Below, piece after piece: positions 24,119-33,139 of a stretch of DNA of 64,000 bases (positions are counted from its first letter, which is position 1; every line of letters begins with the position of its first letter). Position numbers and translations under genes: made by a program. The stretch lies in the NCBI GenBank assembly GCA_963556255.1, contig OY744604.1, positions 70,291,390-70,355,389 of the forward strand. The letters are read 5' to 3'. Below the pieces are notes generated by a model. It was not told the origin of the DNA and ran no database searches. It saw only the letters and a list, made by a program, of their open reading frames with translations. Source of the stretch: Allolobophora icterica. Its lineage: Eukaryota; Annelida; Clitellata; Crassiclitellata; Lumbricidae.

Positions 24119-24453
24119 AAATACACAACTTTATGTTATAAGACATAATGATCTCAGAGCCAGCATTCCGTGCTGGAAATTATGTAGACCTAGTACATGT
24201 AATTGCATTGCAATATTTTGATGTTAATAATCTCATCTACTATTTGTTATATAACTGTGTTTATGAGACGTCTGTACACCGAAGTGCGATTAGCAATTGG
24301 TTAGTAAAGAATATTCTTACTTACTTATATTGTAATAGCTGTCTTGCACATGTGCAAGCGGGTTGACCGACGAATAAACATTATTTAGTCAAATTCATAA
24401 CATACATGTAGATCTTGTTAATGTATTGACATTTCTATGTCACTTAATTATTG
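24119..24453. other. No gene recognised
   Basis: AT-rich spacer between the LINE fragment and the hAT element. Confidence 0.35.
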
Positions 24454-25313
24454 GTCTAAATCAGCGGTTCTCAACCTTTTTATTGCTGCGACCCCTTCAT
24501 AATATTTCCAAAATTGTGGCGATCCCAGCAATAAAAGTGACCCTTTCACTGCATTTTTGCTACCATTTTGATACATTTTACTTCTCGTCATTTGATAATC
24601 CATACTCATCATGCATAATAGCATAATAAATCATTAACCAACAAAACAATTTGTAATTTTTTGCTGGTAATAATTTTGAAAATTTTAAAAGTAAAATTTA
24701 GTTAATGAATTCTTAATTTGAAGTTTAATATTTATTGTGTATTGTACTAAAATGACTGTACAATTAAGAGTTATAAATTTGAATCGCAGCTGCTAAATTT
24801 AAAGTTTAAACATTACTTATGATTTAAGAAGAAAACAAAGCGACAGTAGTCCAATAATATTATTTCAATTATAACTAGAAAACTGATGGAGTTTCGCAAT
24901 CTAAAGAAGAACGTCAGTGAGAAGGCTGTGCTTGTTTCTCACCAGATCACAAATTCTCGGGGCAGTCTTTGCATGAGCACAATGAAGAAATCATAATTAC
25001 ATAAAATATTAACCCAATAGTGCCTGATTTTTCAAAACATGTTTATTCACTTTCAATTTGTTGTATATACAGAATAAACATAAGGAAAATATTATTTTCA
25101 TCAGTGCTTGTATTAGGCCTATATGTGAATTATAACTAGAAAACTGAAGCATGAGCATGACATTGTAGTCACAACCACAACTTGCATTCTTGCATCAAAT
25201 AAAAGAAACTACGCTGGCAGCTTTCTTTACAAATTTCCAGCCGACCCCTGTCAAATCGTACGGCGACCCCCGTGGGGGTCGCGACCCACAGGTTGAGAAC
25301 CGCTGGTCTAAAT
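24454..25313. mobile_element. hAT-type MITE, 844 bp, exact 8-bp target duplication
   Basis: The element runs from 24462 (CAGCGGTTCTCAACC) to 25305 (GGTTGAGAACCGCTG), perfectly inverted over 15 bp. GTCTAAAT is duplicated exactly at 24454-24461 and 25306-25313. Internal GCGACCCC and GGGGTCGCGACC words near the ends are subterminal repeats. The interior is AT-rich, with no transposase frame. Confidence 0.95.
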
Positions 25314-25364
25314 AATACAAATTATCTCGGTTTAATGTCGTCTGCTTGAAATTATTGATGAAAC

Positions 25365-25585
25365 GAAACAGTCTCGCCCTCTTGCGAATGGTTCGCTGTC
25401 AACTGAAGACAAAATGAAACGACGGCGACAGTGGCAGAAGATTAACAAACAACCACAACTAGCTAATTACGTATAAGAATTTATACAATAGTACCTCAAG
25501 AAGTATGCTGCGATATAAGTAATTGCGCGATCGAAATGCTTAATATTATTTTGCGATATGATAGCCGCGTAATTTGTGTAAGGGT
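25365..25585. repeat. Conserved intergenic block, copy 1 (upstream of GPCR A)
   Basis: Shares with 48605-48825 an ordered series: CTTGCGAATGGTTCG, AACTGAAGACAAAA, AGTGGCAGAAGATTAACA, GACGTATAAGAATTTAT (or TACGTATAAGAATTTAT) and ATAGCCGC or ATACCCGC. Similarity runs for about 220 bp with small indels. It lies about 6 kb upstream of receptor A; the other copy is about 8 kb upstream of B. It may be a duplicated regulatory element or an old duplication remnant. Confidence 0.75.
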
Positions 25586-25589
25586 AAAG

Positions 25590-26095
25590 TCTGGAGAGTC
25601 TCCGACAAATCTCGGACCAAACGCTCAACAAATCTTTAATTACAATTACAAGTAGGCCTACAAACTCATTTGCTTTATCACGGAACGTAACGAACTGACG
25701 TTGTTGGTTAGAATTTCAGGCTACGAGGAACCAAAACGGAATATTTAGAAAATTGTCATGATAATTATAAATAACAGAATTTCCTAACAGCTACGATCGT
25801 TGGGCTGAGATTAGGATCTTACAAGACGCCATTTTCTATCATTGGCTTGCTGTAGGCTAAAGCTAAATAGGCGTGCCTTTCTGGTTTTAGAGAATTGCTT
25901 GGTGAATGAGCCAATGCAGCCATGGTCGCCCTGAGGAAAGTTTTAAGTGTTCAGACCTCTTGCGATGTAGTTTTTGTTGTTACGAAGACGACAGTGTTGT
26001 TTGTCTGTGATCTTTCTTTGCCAGCTGATGCGCACGATCCCTCTGAAACCCTCCCCTTAAAGTCAGAAATCTGTCCTTGTATTTTCTGAGCAGTG
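25590..26095. other. No gene recognised
   Basis: No coding or transposon signal that I can support. Confidence 0.3.
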
Positions 26096-26099
26096 TCGT

Positions 26100-26525
26100 T
26101 TAAAAAGGCTTCATCCGAGTTTACTGAGATTGACTCCTTTCGTTACTGCAGGTATAAATGGAGTCTACTACAGGATCTTTGCTTTGGTCTGACGATACCT
26201 ACTAAACAGGGCACCTGGTTACTTACAGGAGCTCTGCAACTCCACCTTGGGTCTTCATGGCCATCGCTCTCTTCATTCCGGTGAGCTGCAGCTTCCTCTT
26301 GCGAGTATACCTCCATTATGCAACGTCACGCGTTTTCTGTCGTTGGTCCAACTGTTTGGAATGGACTTCCCGTAGAGTTACGATTCCTACCTATAGGTAT
26401 TCTTCTGACACATTCTACAACAGCCTAAAGTTTGTCGTTTTTTCGCCGAGGGTTGGGTCAGGAGCGCCCCTGAATAGAAACCTTGAAGGGGCGCTAAATA
26501 AATTTTCTGAATGAATTAATGAATT
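26100..26525 (+). mobile_element. CR1/L2-like LINE 3' fragment with GCGCC hairpin tail
   Basis: SLHSGELQLPLASIPP (about 26265-26315) and, after a frameshift, MQRHAFSVVGPTVWNGLPVE (from about 26318) are the C-terminal reverse transcriptase region. The tail AGGAGCGCCCCTGAA and GAAGGGGCGCTAAATAAATT forms the shared hairpin and ends in GAATGAATTAATGAATT. Confidence 0.87.
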
Positions 26526-26555
26526 TATTCTTCGTTTATATGAACATTTATGTGA

Positions 26556-26748
26556 TGTCTTGACAGTGCTCGAAATGGAACATTTTACGAAACGGAACGC
26601 TAGTCAAATATATGGGAGCTTTCACGTTAATTTCATAGTATTTTCCACAATAATTCATTTGACGAACCGGAACGGAACGCTAATTCATTTTGACGAACCG
26701 GAACGGCGTTCCGGTGCGTTCCGGTCCATTTCGAGCACTGTGTCTTGA
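26556..26748. mobile_element. hAT-type MITE, 177 bp, exact 8-bp target duplication
   Basis: The element is 26564-26740. Ends CAGTGCTCGAAATGGAAC and GGTCCATTTCGAGCACTG are inverted, with TGTCTTGA duplicated on both sides. The interior repeats GACGAACCGGAACGG. Confidence 0.95.
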
Positions 26749-26883
26749 TTTATCTTTTGACCAGATTAATTACAAGTTACACGCAGAATGTGAGACGCGC
26801 CATTAGGCTACCCAACAAGAGTAATCGATCATTACAGTCGACAGCTGAAAGGTGACTTGCACCTGGTAGTAGTTAAGTAATCA

Positions 26884-27090
26884 ATAGTTCTGGCTCAGTT
26901 TTTACCGTACGAGTAATAGTTCTGGCTCAATCTCTACCGTACGAGTAATAGTTCTGGCTCAATCTCTACCGTACGAGTAATAGTTCTGGCTCAATCTCTA
27001 CCGTACGAGTAATAGTTCTGGCTCAATCTCTACCGTAAGAGTAATAGTTCTGGCTCAATCTCTCCCCATGGAGTGATTGTTCTGGCTCTG
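26884..27090 (+). repeat. Subterminal 32-bp tandem array, left
   Basis: Seven copies centred on AGTTCTGGCTCAATCTCTACC with GTACGAGTAAT joining them. The first and last copies are diverged. Start-proximal arrays like this may bind a transposase or integrase; that is inference. Confidence 0.9.
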
Positions 27091-27327
27091 GCGAAATTAA
27101 TTCTTTTAATTATTTTTAATATATTTTAAGTATATTTGAAACCTAATTTGTACTCTTACACGATTTAATTATGTTATTGAAACAGCATATTTCAGCTGTT
27201 GAGTAAACTTATTTCTCACACCAATTTTAAGTAGAGCCTACATTTAAATTATTTTGAACTTCAACAATTTGTATAGCGCCATATACATTTCTTGCCGCAA
27301 TTTTAAATATTTTAGAGACTTTAGAAT

Positions 27328-27397
27328 GCTCAATAGCCGAGTGGTTAGCGTGTTGGATTATCAACCCAGAGGTCGGCGGTTCAAACCCCACCAGGGC
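27328..27397 (+). ncRNA. tRNA-like Pol III promoter segment, left arm
   Basis: TAGCCGAGTGGTTAGCG matches the A box and GGTTCAAACCC the B box of a tRNA gene, spaced as in tRNAs (AGGTCGGCGG precedes the B box). The anticodon and T stems pair poorly, so this looks like a tRNA-derived SINE head or tRNA-like RNA and not a working tRNA. Confidence 0.6.
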
Positions 27398-27890
27398 AGA
27401 AAATTTGAATCCAAACTTCGGTTCAACCCTAGACAATTGAGATATGTTGAATATGTTGTAGAGATAGACCATCCATCATATGCCGAGGCTAAGAAAATGA
27501 AGTCGCTAACAGACTTTGCAGTAGGTTCATAGACAACTTCTGAAATATTTTGAGCTATTCAAACCTAGCTCGTGTCGGTTGAGTGTGCGCAGCCTATAAT
27601 TCTATACAACTGGTCAGTCAAAAGCCCCTACATGCTCTATACACAATGACAATGCATTTACACACAGGCTTATACCTGTAAATCTCACATCATGATGACT
27701 CGATATTTTAACACAATACACAAACATATTCATAAGTCCTATTCATATGAAGGCTGTGAGACGGCTTGGCAATGACACGACACTTTAATACAAATGCATA
27801 ATATATAAATTTATATATGGGCAAATGCATGCGCACCTGTTGTGCTTACAATATAAATATTTAAAGGAGCTGGGGCAAATTTTGAATTAT

Positions 27891-27962
27891 CCAATGAGAA
27901 CATATGACCAACCAATGAGCACAGCTTGGGTCCGATCTTCTTTGTGTATCATCTTATAAAAG
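27891..27962 (+). promoter_or_regulatory. Core promoter of PC4-like gene, left arm
   Basis: Two CCAAT boxes (27891-27895 and 27912-27916, each followed by GAG or GAGC) precede TATAAAAG at 27955-27962. Transcription would start near 27985, about 95 bp before the ATG at 28079. Confidence 0.7.
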
Positions 27963-28078
27963 TTTCTGTACATGGGTACGGACATAATTATACTTCACTC
28001 GGAAATCGACGCTGGAGACGAAAAGAGCCGTTTACAGTTATATCTCAAGCAGAACTCGTCGTTAATATCACTGAGAAC

Positions 28079-28111
28079 ATGTTTTCAAGATCTGCATCGT
28101 CTACAATGACT
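28079..28111 (+). CDS. PC4-like protein, exon 1, left copy
   Basis: Encodes MFSRSASSTMT, a Ser/Thr-rich start, and ends at a GTGAGT donor (28112). The intron 28112-28287 (176 bp) closes with TTTGTAG. This is the only acceptor of the two adjacent AGs that keeps the frame. The start is chosen from its position after the TATA box and the intact reading frame across the splice. Confidence 0.65.
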
Positions 28112-28287
28112 GTGAGTATATGTGAATAATTTTTTTTCATTTCAACACATGCATTACAATCAAACTACAACATCGATATTAGCCCATTTAGTATGAAGTT
28201 TTCACACACGCACGCATGCACACACATGTGAAATGCTGATATTACTTGCACATAAACTATAGCAAAGTTCTGTAAATGTATTTGTAG

Positions 28288-28893
28288 GTAGGATTGAAGC
28301 GTGGAAATGAAGAAGTGGACGATGCAAAGCAAGAGATGGTTAAAAAGACTCGAGCAAATCCAGATCTGTTTAATGAGTCCATTGGAAACAATCGGTATCT
28401 GACTGCGGGCATGTACAACGAGAATCTGATGATACATGTAAGAGAATACGAGACGGGACACGGCAAGCTATACCCTACAAGAAAGGGTGTTTGCTTCACC
28501 AAACCGCGATGGGCAACTTTCCTAAGGCATCTAGACGATATTGACAGAAGCGTAGAGTTGCTAAAAGCGAATCAGCCTGTGGAATATTTCCAACATATAG
28601 GTGGTAGATATTATGTTACTATTTCCAAGGGTATAAAGTGTGTAAACATTCGACGATACTTCCAACCCTTGAACACCAAAAAGGAGCGACCAACTCGCAG
28701 TGGAATCGCTTTGCGTTTGGACGAATGGGCAACGCTGATGACAAAGATTTTCAGGCTGCATGAACAATTACCAGAGCTCAAAGTCGCCACACCGTGCTAC
28801 GACAGCGAGGACCATGCGAACCAGATGGGTTTTTTGAACTGTCGAGAATGTAACCCATTTGGAGCAGATTCAGTTAACGAGTTAAGTGTTTAA
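28288..28893 (+). CDS. Tandem PC4-domain (SUB1-like) protein, exon 2, left copy
   Basis: With exon 1 this gives a 212-residue protein. Residues about 44-101 look like a PC4/SUB1 domain: NNRYLTAGMYNENLMIHVRE, a KLYPTRKGVCF turn and WATFLRHLDDIDRSVE helix. Residues about 112-175 repeat the plan: GGRYYVTISKGIKCVNIRRY, RPTRSGIALRLDEW. The C-terminus has C181, H187, C196 and C199 (NCRECNP), a possible zinc site. PC4 proteins bind single-stranded or melted DNA and act in transcription and replication; cellular PC4 has one such domain and is about 130 residues. An identical copy lies in the right arm. AATAAA at 28968 follows the stop by about 75 bp. A role in element DNA handling or transcription is inference. 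Confidence 0.85.
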   Translation, partial: VGLKRGNEEVDDAKQEMVKKTRANPDLFNESIGNNRYLTAGMYNENLMIHVREYETGHGKLYPTRKGVCFTKPRWATFLRHLDDIDRSVELLKANQPVEYFQHIGGRYYVTISKGIKCVNIRRYFQPLNTKKERPTRSGIALRLDEWATLMTKIFRLHEQLPELKVATPCYDSEDHANQMGFLNCRECNPFGADSVNELSV

Positions 28894-28967
28894 GACGTTA
28901 GACTTTACATATGCTCTTACCTGACATTTCATATAATTAGAAGAAGAAACCAAGCAGAATGTGTTTT

Positions 28968-28973
28968 AATAAA
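28968..28973 (+). terminator. Poly(A) signal of PC4-like gene, left copy
   Basis: AATAAA in TTTTAATAAATAG, 75 bp after the stop codon. Confidence 0.65.
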
Positions 28974-28979
28974 TAGTAT

Positions 28980-31450
28980 TAAACGGAAATATGTCTTCGG
29001 TACTTGCATGTTTTACTTATGGTTAGCATATCAAGTTTAGGACTTACATGTTGAAAAGCAAAATGGAAAGAGAGTTTGAATAGGAAGCGTAATACTTTGC
29101 AAAGTCAGAATGATTTGGATGTTCGAACGTTAAAACCACAACTTTCAGATTCCCAGTGTGTATAGATGTTGATTTGTATAACTAAGTTACAACTCTTATG
29201 AGGAAACATCGCAGCGTTTGTAGTTTTCTTTATCAAAATTCTGACTTTTCAATTCCTACGAGACTTGGAATACAAACTTGTACGCTACAATTACAACTTT
29301 TTAATTATCAAGACTGTGCGCTGACGACTTTAAAGTTTCCAATCACGCATGGAATGAGAGTTTAAGCTTGCGAATTTTAGTTTGTTAGACTGTTGAGAGA
29401 GAGCGAGAGAGCGCGCGCGAGAGAGAGGAAGCGGAAGAGGGAGAGAAGAAGGGCGAGAGAGAGAGAGATAGAGAGAGAGAGGAAGAGCGCGAGAGAGAGA
29501 GGAAGAGGGTGAGAGATGAGGTTTTAGGGTAAAAGGCTTACTTTCTATGATAGTTTGTTCACTAAAACGTCAACTTTTAAGTTCGACATACACCTGCGAC
29601 GATAGTTTGAGTGCTAAACTTATAATTTATACTTTGCAAAGACTGTGATTGCGATGGGTTTTACATGGGTTTTACCACAGTGGACGACTTTAAGACTGTA
29701 AGGTGGGTGAAACGAAGATTTTAGTTTGAGAAGTTCATTAACATGATAAAATTTTCTTTCGATAGATGAGTGAGACGAATGTTCTCACTATAAAGTTGTT
29801 GCATAGTCTGGTGAGGTGGTTAGAGTGGAGGTTCATATTGTAAAAAATTACACATTTTAGACTGGATAGGTGCTGCTAAGATTAAGTCTTTCCACACTGT
29901 ACAGTCAAAATAATGTGCTAATTTCCACACAAACATACCAAACTTTTAGTCTGCGAAGACGCAGGACTTGTGAGCTTACAGGCTAAATGACAAGTTTTTG
30001 CTACAAAGATACCAGTGTTGAAGGTTTGCTAACGTCTTTCACGTTTGCATATTCAGTTGGATTGAGAGTTTACTTATAAAACTTAGGACTTGCAAGTTGC
30101 ATGAAGGATTTCTACAGTAAAATGTCGACTTTTATCATATGAGGATGCAAGATGTAGAGCTAAAATGATACCATTTATGTTACAAAGATGTGCAAGACAT
30201 TGCAAAGTGTCATCTCTTACGAGGTAAAGTCTGCTGAGAAGAGTGCAAACACACAATTTTTGGAATGCAGAGACGCCTACGAGGTGAGAAACTTAGGTCT
30301 TTTAGGAGAGTTGCCATGAAGGTTTGCAGAGTAAAATGTGAGCTTTTGAGTTCCACGAGCGCTGGCCAGGACGGTTTCTATACTAAAATTTACAACTTTC
30401 TTCGTTTCAACGAAAGATTTGCACGCTGATTTGCGTGTTTTAGATGATCAACTTGGTGAAATATTAGCATGGAAAGGTTTACATATCGAGACATATGGCA
30501 GGAACGGGTGCATTGTCCAACATTTTACATACACATGTCCAGTTAGCGAACTCTTTCACAAATTTTGAGCTAAAATATCAAAACTTATGAAAAAGAATGT
30601 GCAATTCTATGCGACGGGATGAGGTTTTAAAGGTTTGAACGCTTGAAAGTAAAGGTAATTGGCAAGCTGAGCTCGCATTCGCACGGTTCTGGATATGTCG
30701 TGGAATAAGCAGATTTGTGGAAACTTAAAGTTTTTGGGTGAAATGTAGTTGAAACTGTACATCTTTTGATGATGGAACTGAAGCACATGTGAGTTCTAAC
30801 GGATAAAGTATGAGACATGTGGCTGCAATTTGTGTGAACACTCCCTTGGGAAGCATGTTGCTTTTTCAGAGAATTCTGAGGTTGTCACATTATTTCTAGC
30901 TGAAGTTTATTCCTAGAGGTGATTTGTAGGAAGCAGCAATCGAAGTACACTTGAACAATTTTATCATGTCTTGGGCAGTTTGGATGATAGTTCTAGCAAA
31001 GCGTTGGAGCTGCAATTTGATAGAAAACGAGAGGTTTCGCCTGAGAGGAGTGAAACGTACAGATCTTCTATAGACCTGCAACTTTGCATATTTTTATTCT
31101 CAGAAGTTTTTTCAATTGCATGCAAAATACCTAAATACTCAAAGACACGAGTTGCAGGTTAAAATCTGATTTATTTCAATAATGCAAATTCTATGTCGAG
31201 TCACCAAAGTTTCTCGCACAACATATGGAAATCTATGCTCTACGCCACATCCACACACGCTCAGTTTGTTAAAGTCAGCATTTTCGCATAAACTACATTA
31301 TCAAAGATTTCATTGTTACAAGTCCATTTTAAACAATTAAACTTGTCAACATTCCAAATTCATGCGAAACCGGCTCCAACATTTGGCAAAAGTTGTAGAA
31401 ATGTACACTCAAAGGTAAAAGACAAAGTTTTCGTTCATCAACAAAGTTGT
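28980..31450. repeat. Long degenerate repeat-like non-coding tract, left arm
   Basis: Recurring words (TAAAATGTCGACTTTT, TAAAATGTGAGCTTTTGAGTT, GCTAAACTTATAA, CTAAAATTTACAACTTT) appear every 60-100 bp with poor conservation, and no long frame crosses it. A GAGAGAGCGAGAGAGC purine tract lies at 29396-29515. It looks like a decayed tandem array related in wording to the central AT-rich array. Three 60-residue frames here have no recognisable motif. Confidence 0.5.
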
Positions 31451-31457
31451 GCTATAA

Positions 31458-31637
31458 CTAATGAAAAACGAACAATATTCTTAGCACTGCGCGATCATTT
31501 CTGACTCTCTTCTTGTCTTTGAACATCGGTTTAAACATGCGATTACTACCACCGCCACCGCCGCCGCCACCGCAGCCGCCACCGCCACCGCCGGCACCGC
31601 CGGCGCCGTAGTCGTCATCGACATCAAACACATTTTC
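31458..31637 (-). CDS. Gly-rich frame at the inner arm edge, left (hypothetical)
   Basis: The frame reads DDDYGAGGAGG, a run of about 20 Gly with one Cys, then SNRMFKPMFKDKKRVRNDR. It crosses the arm/centre boundary at 31617. The right copy (32920-33132) has a different N-terminus and a 2-residue insertion. There is no conserved ATG, so it may be an exon or non-coding GC-rich repeat. Function unknown. Confidence 0.3.
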   Translation of the reverse strand, partial: ENVFDVDDDYGAGGAGGGGGGCGGGGGGGGSNRMFKPMFKDKKRVRNDRAVLRILFVFH

Positions 31638-31670
31638 CAATAGTCGTAATTTAGGAGTTAATGAAGAATT

Positions 31671-32117
31671 TTAAACAATATAAATTCTCACAGTCCCAAG
31701 AATTCTGTCTGAGCTCAGAGGACAATAGTCAATAGCATCTGCACAGGGCTCACAACAAACTATATGACAACACGGTAGATTTAGCGTTTGTTCTTGGGTA
31801 GAATTGCAGCGTTTGCATATCAATGAAGTATTCAACTTTTCATTCTCGGTCTTAAGTCGGATGATGCGATAAGAATGAGAGGTGTGAAGGTTGTCAGGCT
31901 TTAGAATATGATACTCACGTCCATCGTTTCTATCAAGTCCTTCACCTTCTGACGTCACAGATTCACAACTGCCTGGAAGGTTGTTTTGCATCCAAGTGGT
32001 GTCTTGATTTTCAACCTTAAAACACATTCTCGATATACTTTTAAGTAAACTAGGGAGTTGACTAATTGTACATGACTGCCAAATGGACCTGCGTCTGACG
32101 GCTTTTAACGAATTCAA
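31671..32117 (-). CDS. IAP-type RING finger ORF in the centre of the element
   Basis: A 148-codon frame whose C-terminus is an IAP (BIRC)-type RING: C101-x2-C104-x11-C116-x-H118-x3-C122-x2-C125-x6-C132-P, followed by ILGTVRIYIV, the ending typical of IAP RINGs. RINGs of this type act as E3 ubiquitin ligases. The eighth zinc ligand is replaced by Ser135 (CPLSS), which should weaken the second zinc site. No BIR repeat is seen. The frame begins with TTG, not ATG; the first internal Met is residue 31, so it is either a 3' exon or a truncated gene. It is single-copy, unlike the PC4 gene. It may be a captured apoptosis-control gene or a decayed one. Confidence 0.6.
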   Translation of the reverse strand: MNSLKAVRRRSIWQSCTISQLPSLLKSISRMCFKVENQDTTWMQNNLPGSCESVTSEGEGLDRNDGREYHILKPDNLHTSHSYRIIRLKTENEKLNTSLICKRCNSTQEQTLNLPCCHIVCCEPCADAIDYCPLSSDRILGTVRIYIV

Positions 32118-32205
32118 ACTCTTCCTAACTGTTCATCCATTGGTCGGCTAAAATTTTGAAATTTCTTAATGACATCTACCGATTATTATTGTTGTTGATA
32201 TAAAA

Positions 32206-32930
32206 AAAAAATTTTTTGAAACTAAAATTTTTGAAACTTTCAAACTAAAATTTTTAAAACTAAAAATTTTTAAAACTTTGAAACTAAAAATTTTTTAAAC
32301 TTTGAAACTAAAATTTCTCAAACTAAAAATTTGTAAAACTTTGAAGCTAAAATTTTTCATTCAAACTAAAAATTTGTAAAACTTTGAAACAAAAATTTTT
32401 TCAAACTAAAAATTTGTAAAACTTTGAAGCTAAAATTTTTCAAACTAAAAATTTGTAAAACTTTGAAACAAAAATTTTTCAAACTAAAAATTTGTAAAAC
32501 TTCGAAGCTAAAATTTTTCAAACTAAAAATTTGTAAAACTTTTAAACAAAAATTTTTTCAAACTAAAAATTTGTAAAACTTTGAAGCTAAAATTTTTCAA
32601 ACTAAAAATTTGTAAAACTTTGAAGCTAAAATTTTTTAAACTAAAAATTTTTAAAACTTTTAAACTAAAAATTTTTAAAACTTTTAAACTAAAAATTTGT
32701 AAAACTAAAATTTTTTAAAACTTTGAAACTAAAAATTTGTAAAACTTTGAAACTAAAATTTTTCAAACTAAAAATTTGTAAAACTTTGAAACAAAAATTT
32801 TTTGAAACTAAAATTTTGTAAAACTTTGAAACTAAAATTTTTCAAACTAAAAATTTGTAAAACTTTGAAACTAAAATTTTTGAAACTCAAATTATTTTTG
32901 AAACTAAAATTTTGGAAACTTGAAATTTTG
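32206..32930. repeat. AT-rich tandem array in the centre of the element
   Basis: Units of about 38 bp built from AAACTAAAAATTTGTAAAAC and TTTGAAACTAAAATTTTT, more than 15 copies with short indels. It lies next to the palindrome centre (32295) but is not itself inverted. Confidence 0.95.
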
Positions 32931-33132
32931 GGTTGGAAATTTCAAAATAATCGGTGAGGCTGGAGGTGACGACTACGGCGCCGGCGGTGCCGGCGGAGAC
33001 GGTGGCGGTGGCGGCTGCGGTGGCGGCGGCGGTGGCGGTGGTAGTAATCGCATGTTTAAACCGATGTTCAAAGACAAGAAGAGAGTCAGAAATGATCGCG
33101 CAGTGCTAAGAATATTGTTCGTTTTTCATTAG
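32920..33132 (+). CDS. Gly-rich frame at the inner arm edge, right (hypothetical)
   Basis: Contains DDYGAGGAGGDGG and SNRMFKPMFKDKKRVRND as in the left copy, but the first 15 codons come from the unique centre. Coding status is uncertain; no family recognised. Confidence 0.3.
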   Translation: MKFWVGNFKIIGEAGGDDYGAGGAGGDGGGGGCGGGGGGGGSNRMFKPMFKDKKRVRNDRAVLRILFVFH

Positions 33133-33139
33133 TTATAGC

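Larger units (their letters stand above)
26868..31617 (+). repeat. Left terminal inverted repeat, 4.75 kb
   Basis: From the tip inward: 32-bp repeat array, tRNA-like segment, promoter and PC4-like gene, long non-coding tract, Gly-rich frame at the inner edge. Differences from the right arm include sites near 26889 (C versus G), 29248, 30138 and 30954. Confidence 0.93.

Noticed and set aside
27254..27532. 92-codon frame with RGRRFKPHQGRKF and its opposite-strand partner GFEPPTSGL
   Set aside because: Both translate the tRNA-like segment and its surroundings; such peptides are common SINE artefacts.
27926..28129. 67-codon frame beginning MGPIFFVYHL upstream of the PC4-like gene
   Set aside because: It spans the TATA box and predicted 5' leader; only its last part, from the ATG at 28079, is kept as exon 1.
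28165..28461. Minus-strand frames of 81-98 codons over the PC4-like exon
   Set aside because: They are shadows of the sense gene, without motifs.
29396..29515. CRISPR-like or regulatory role for the GAGAGA tract in the arms
   Set aside because: It is a simple purine microsatellite with no spacer structure.
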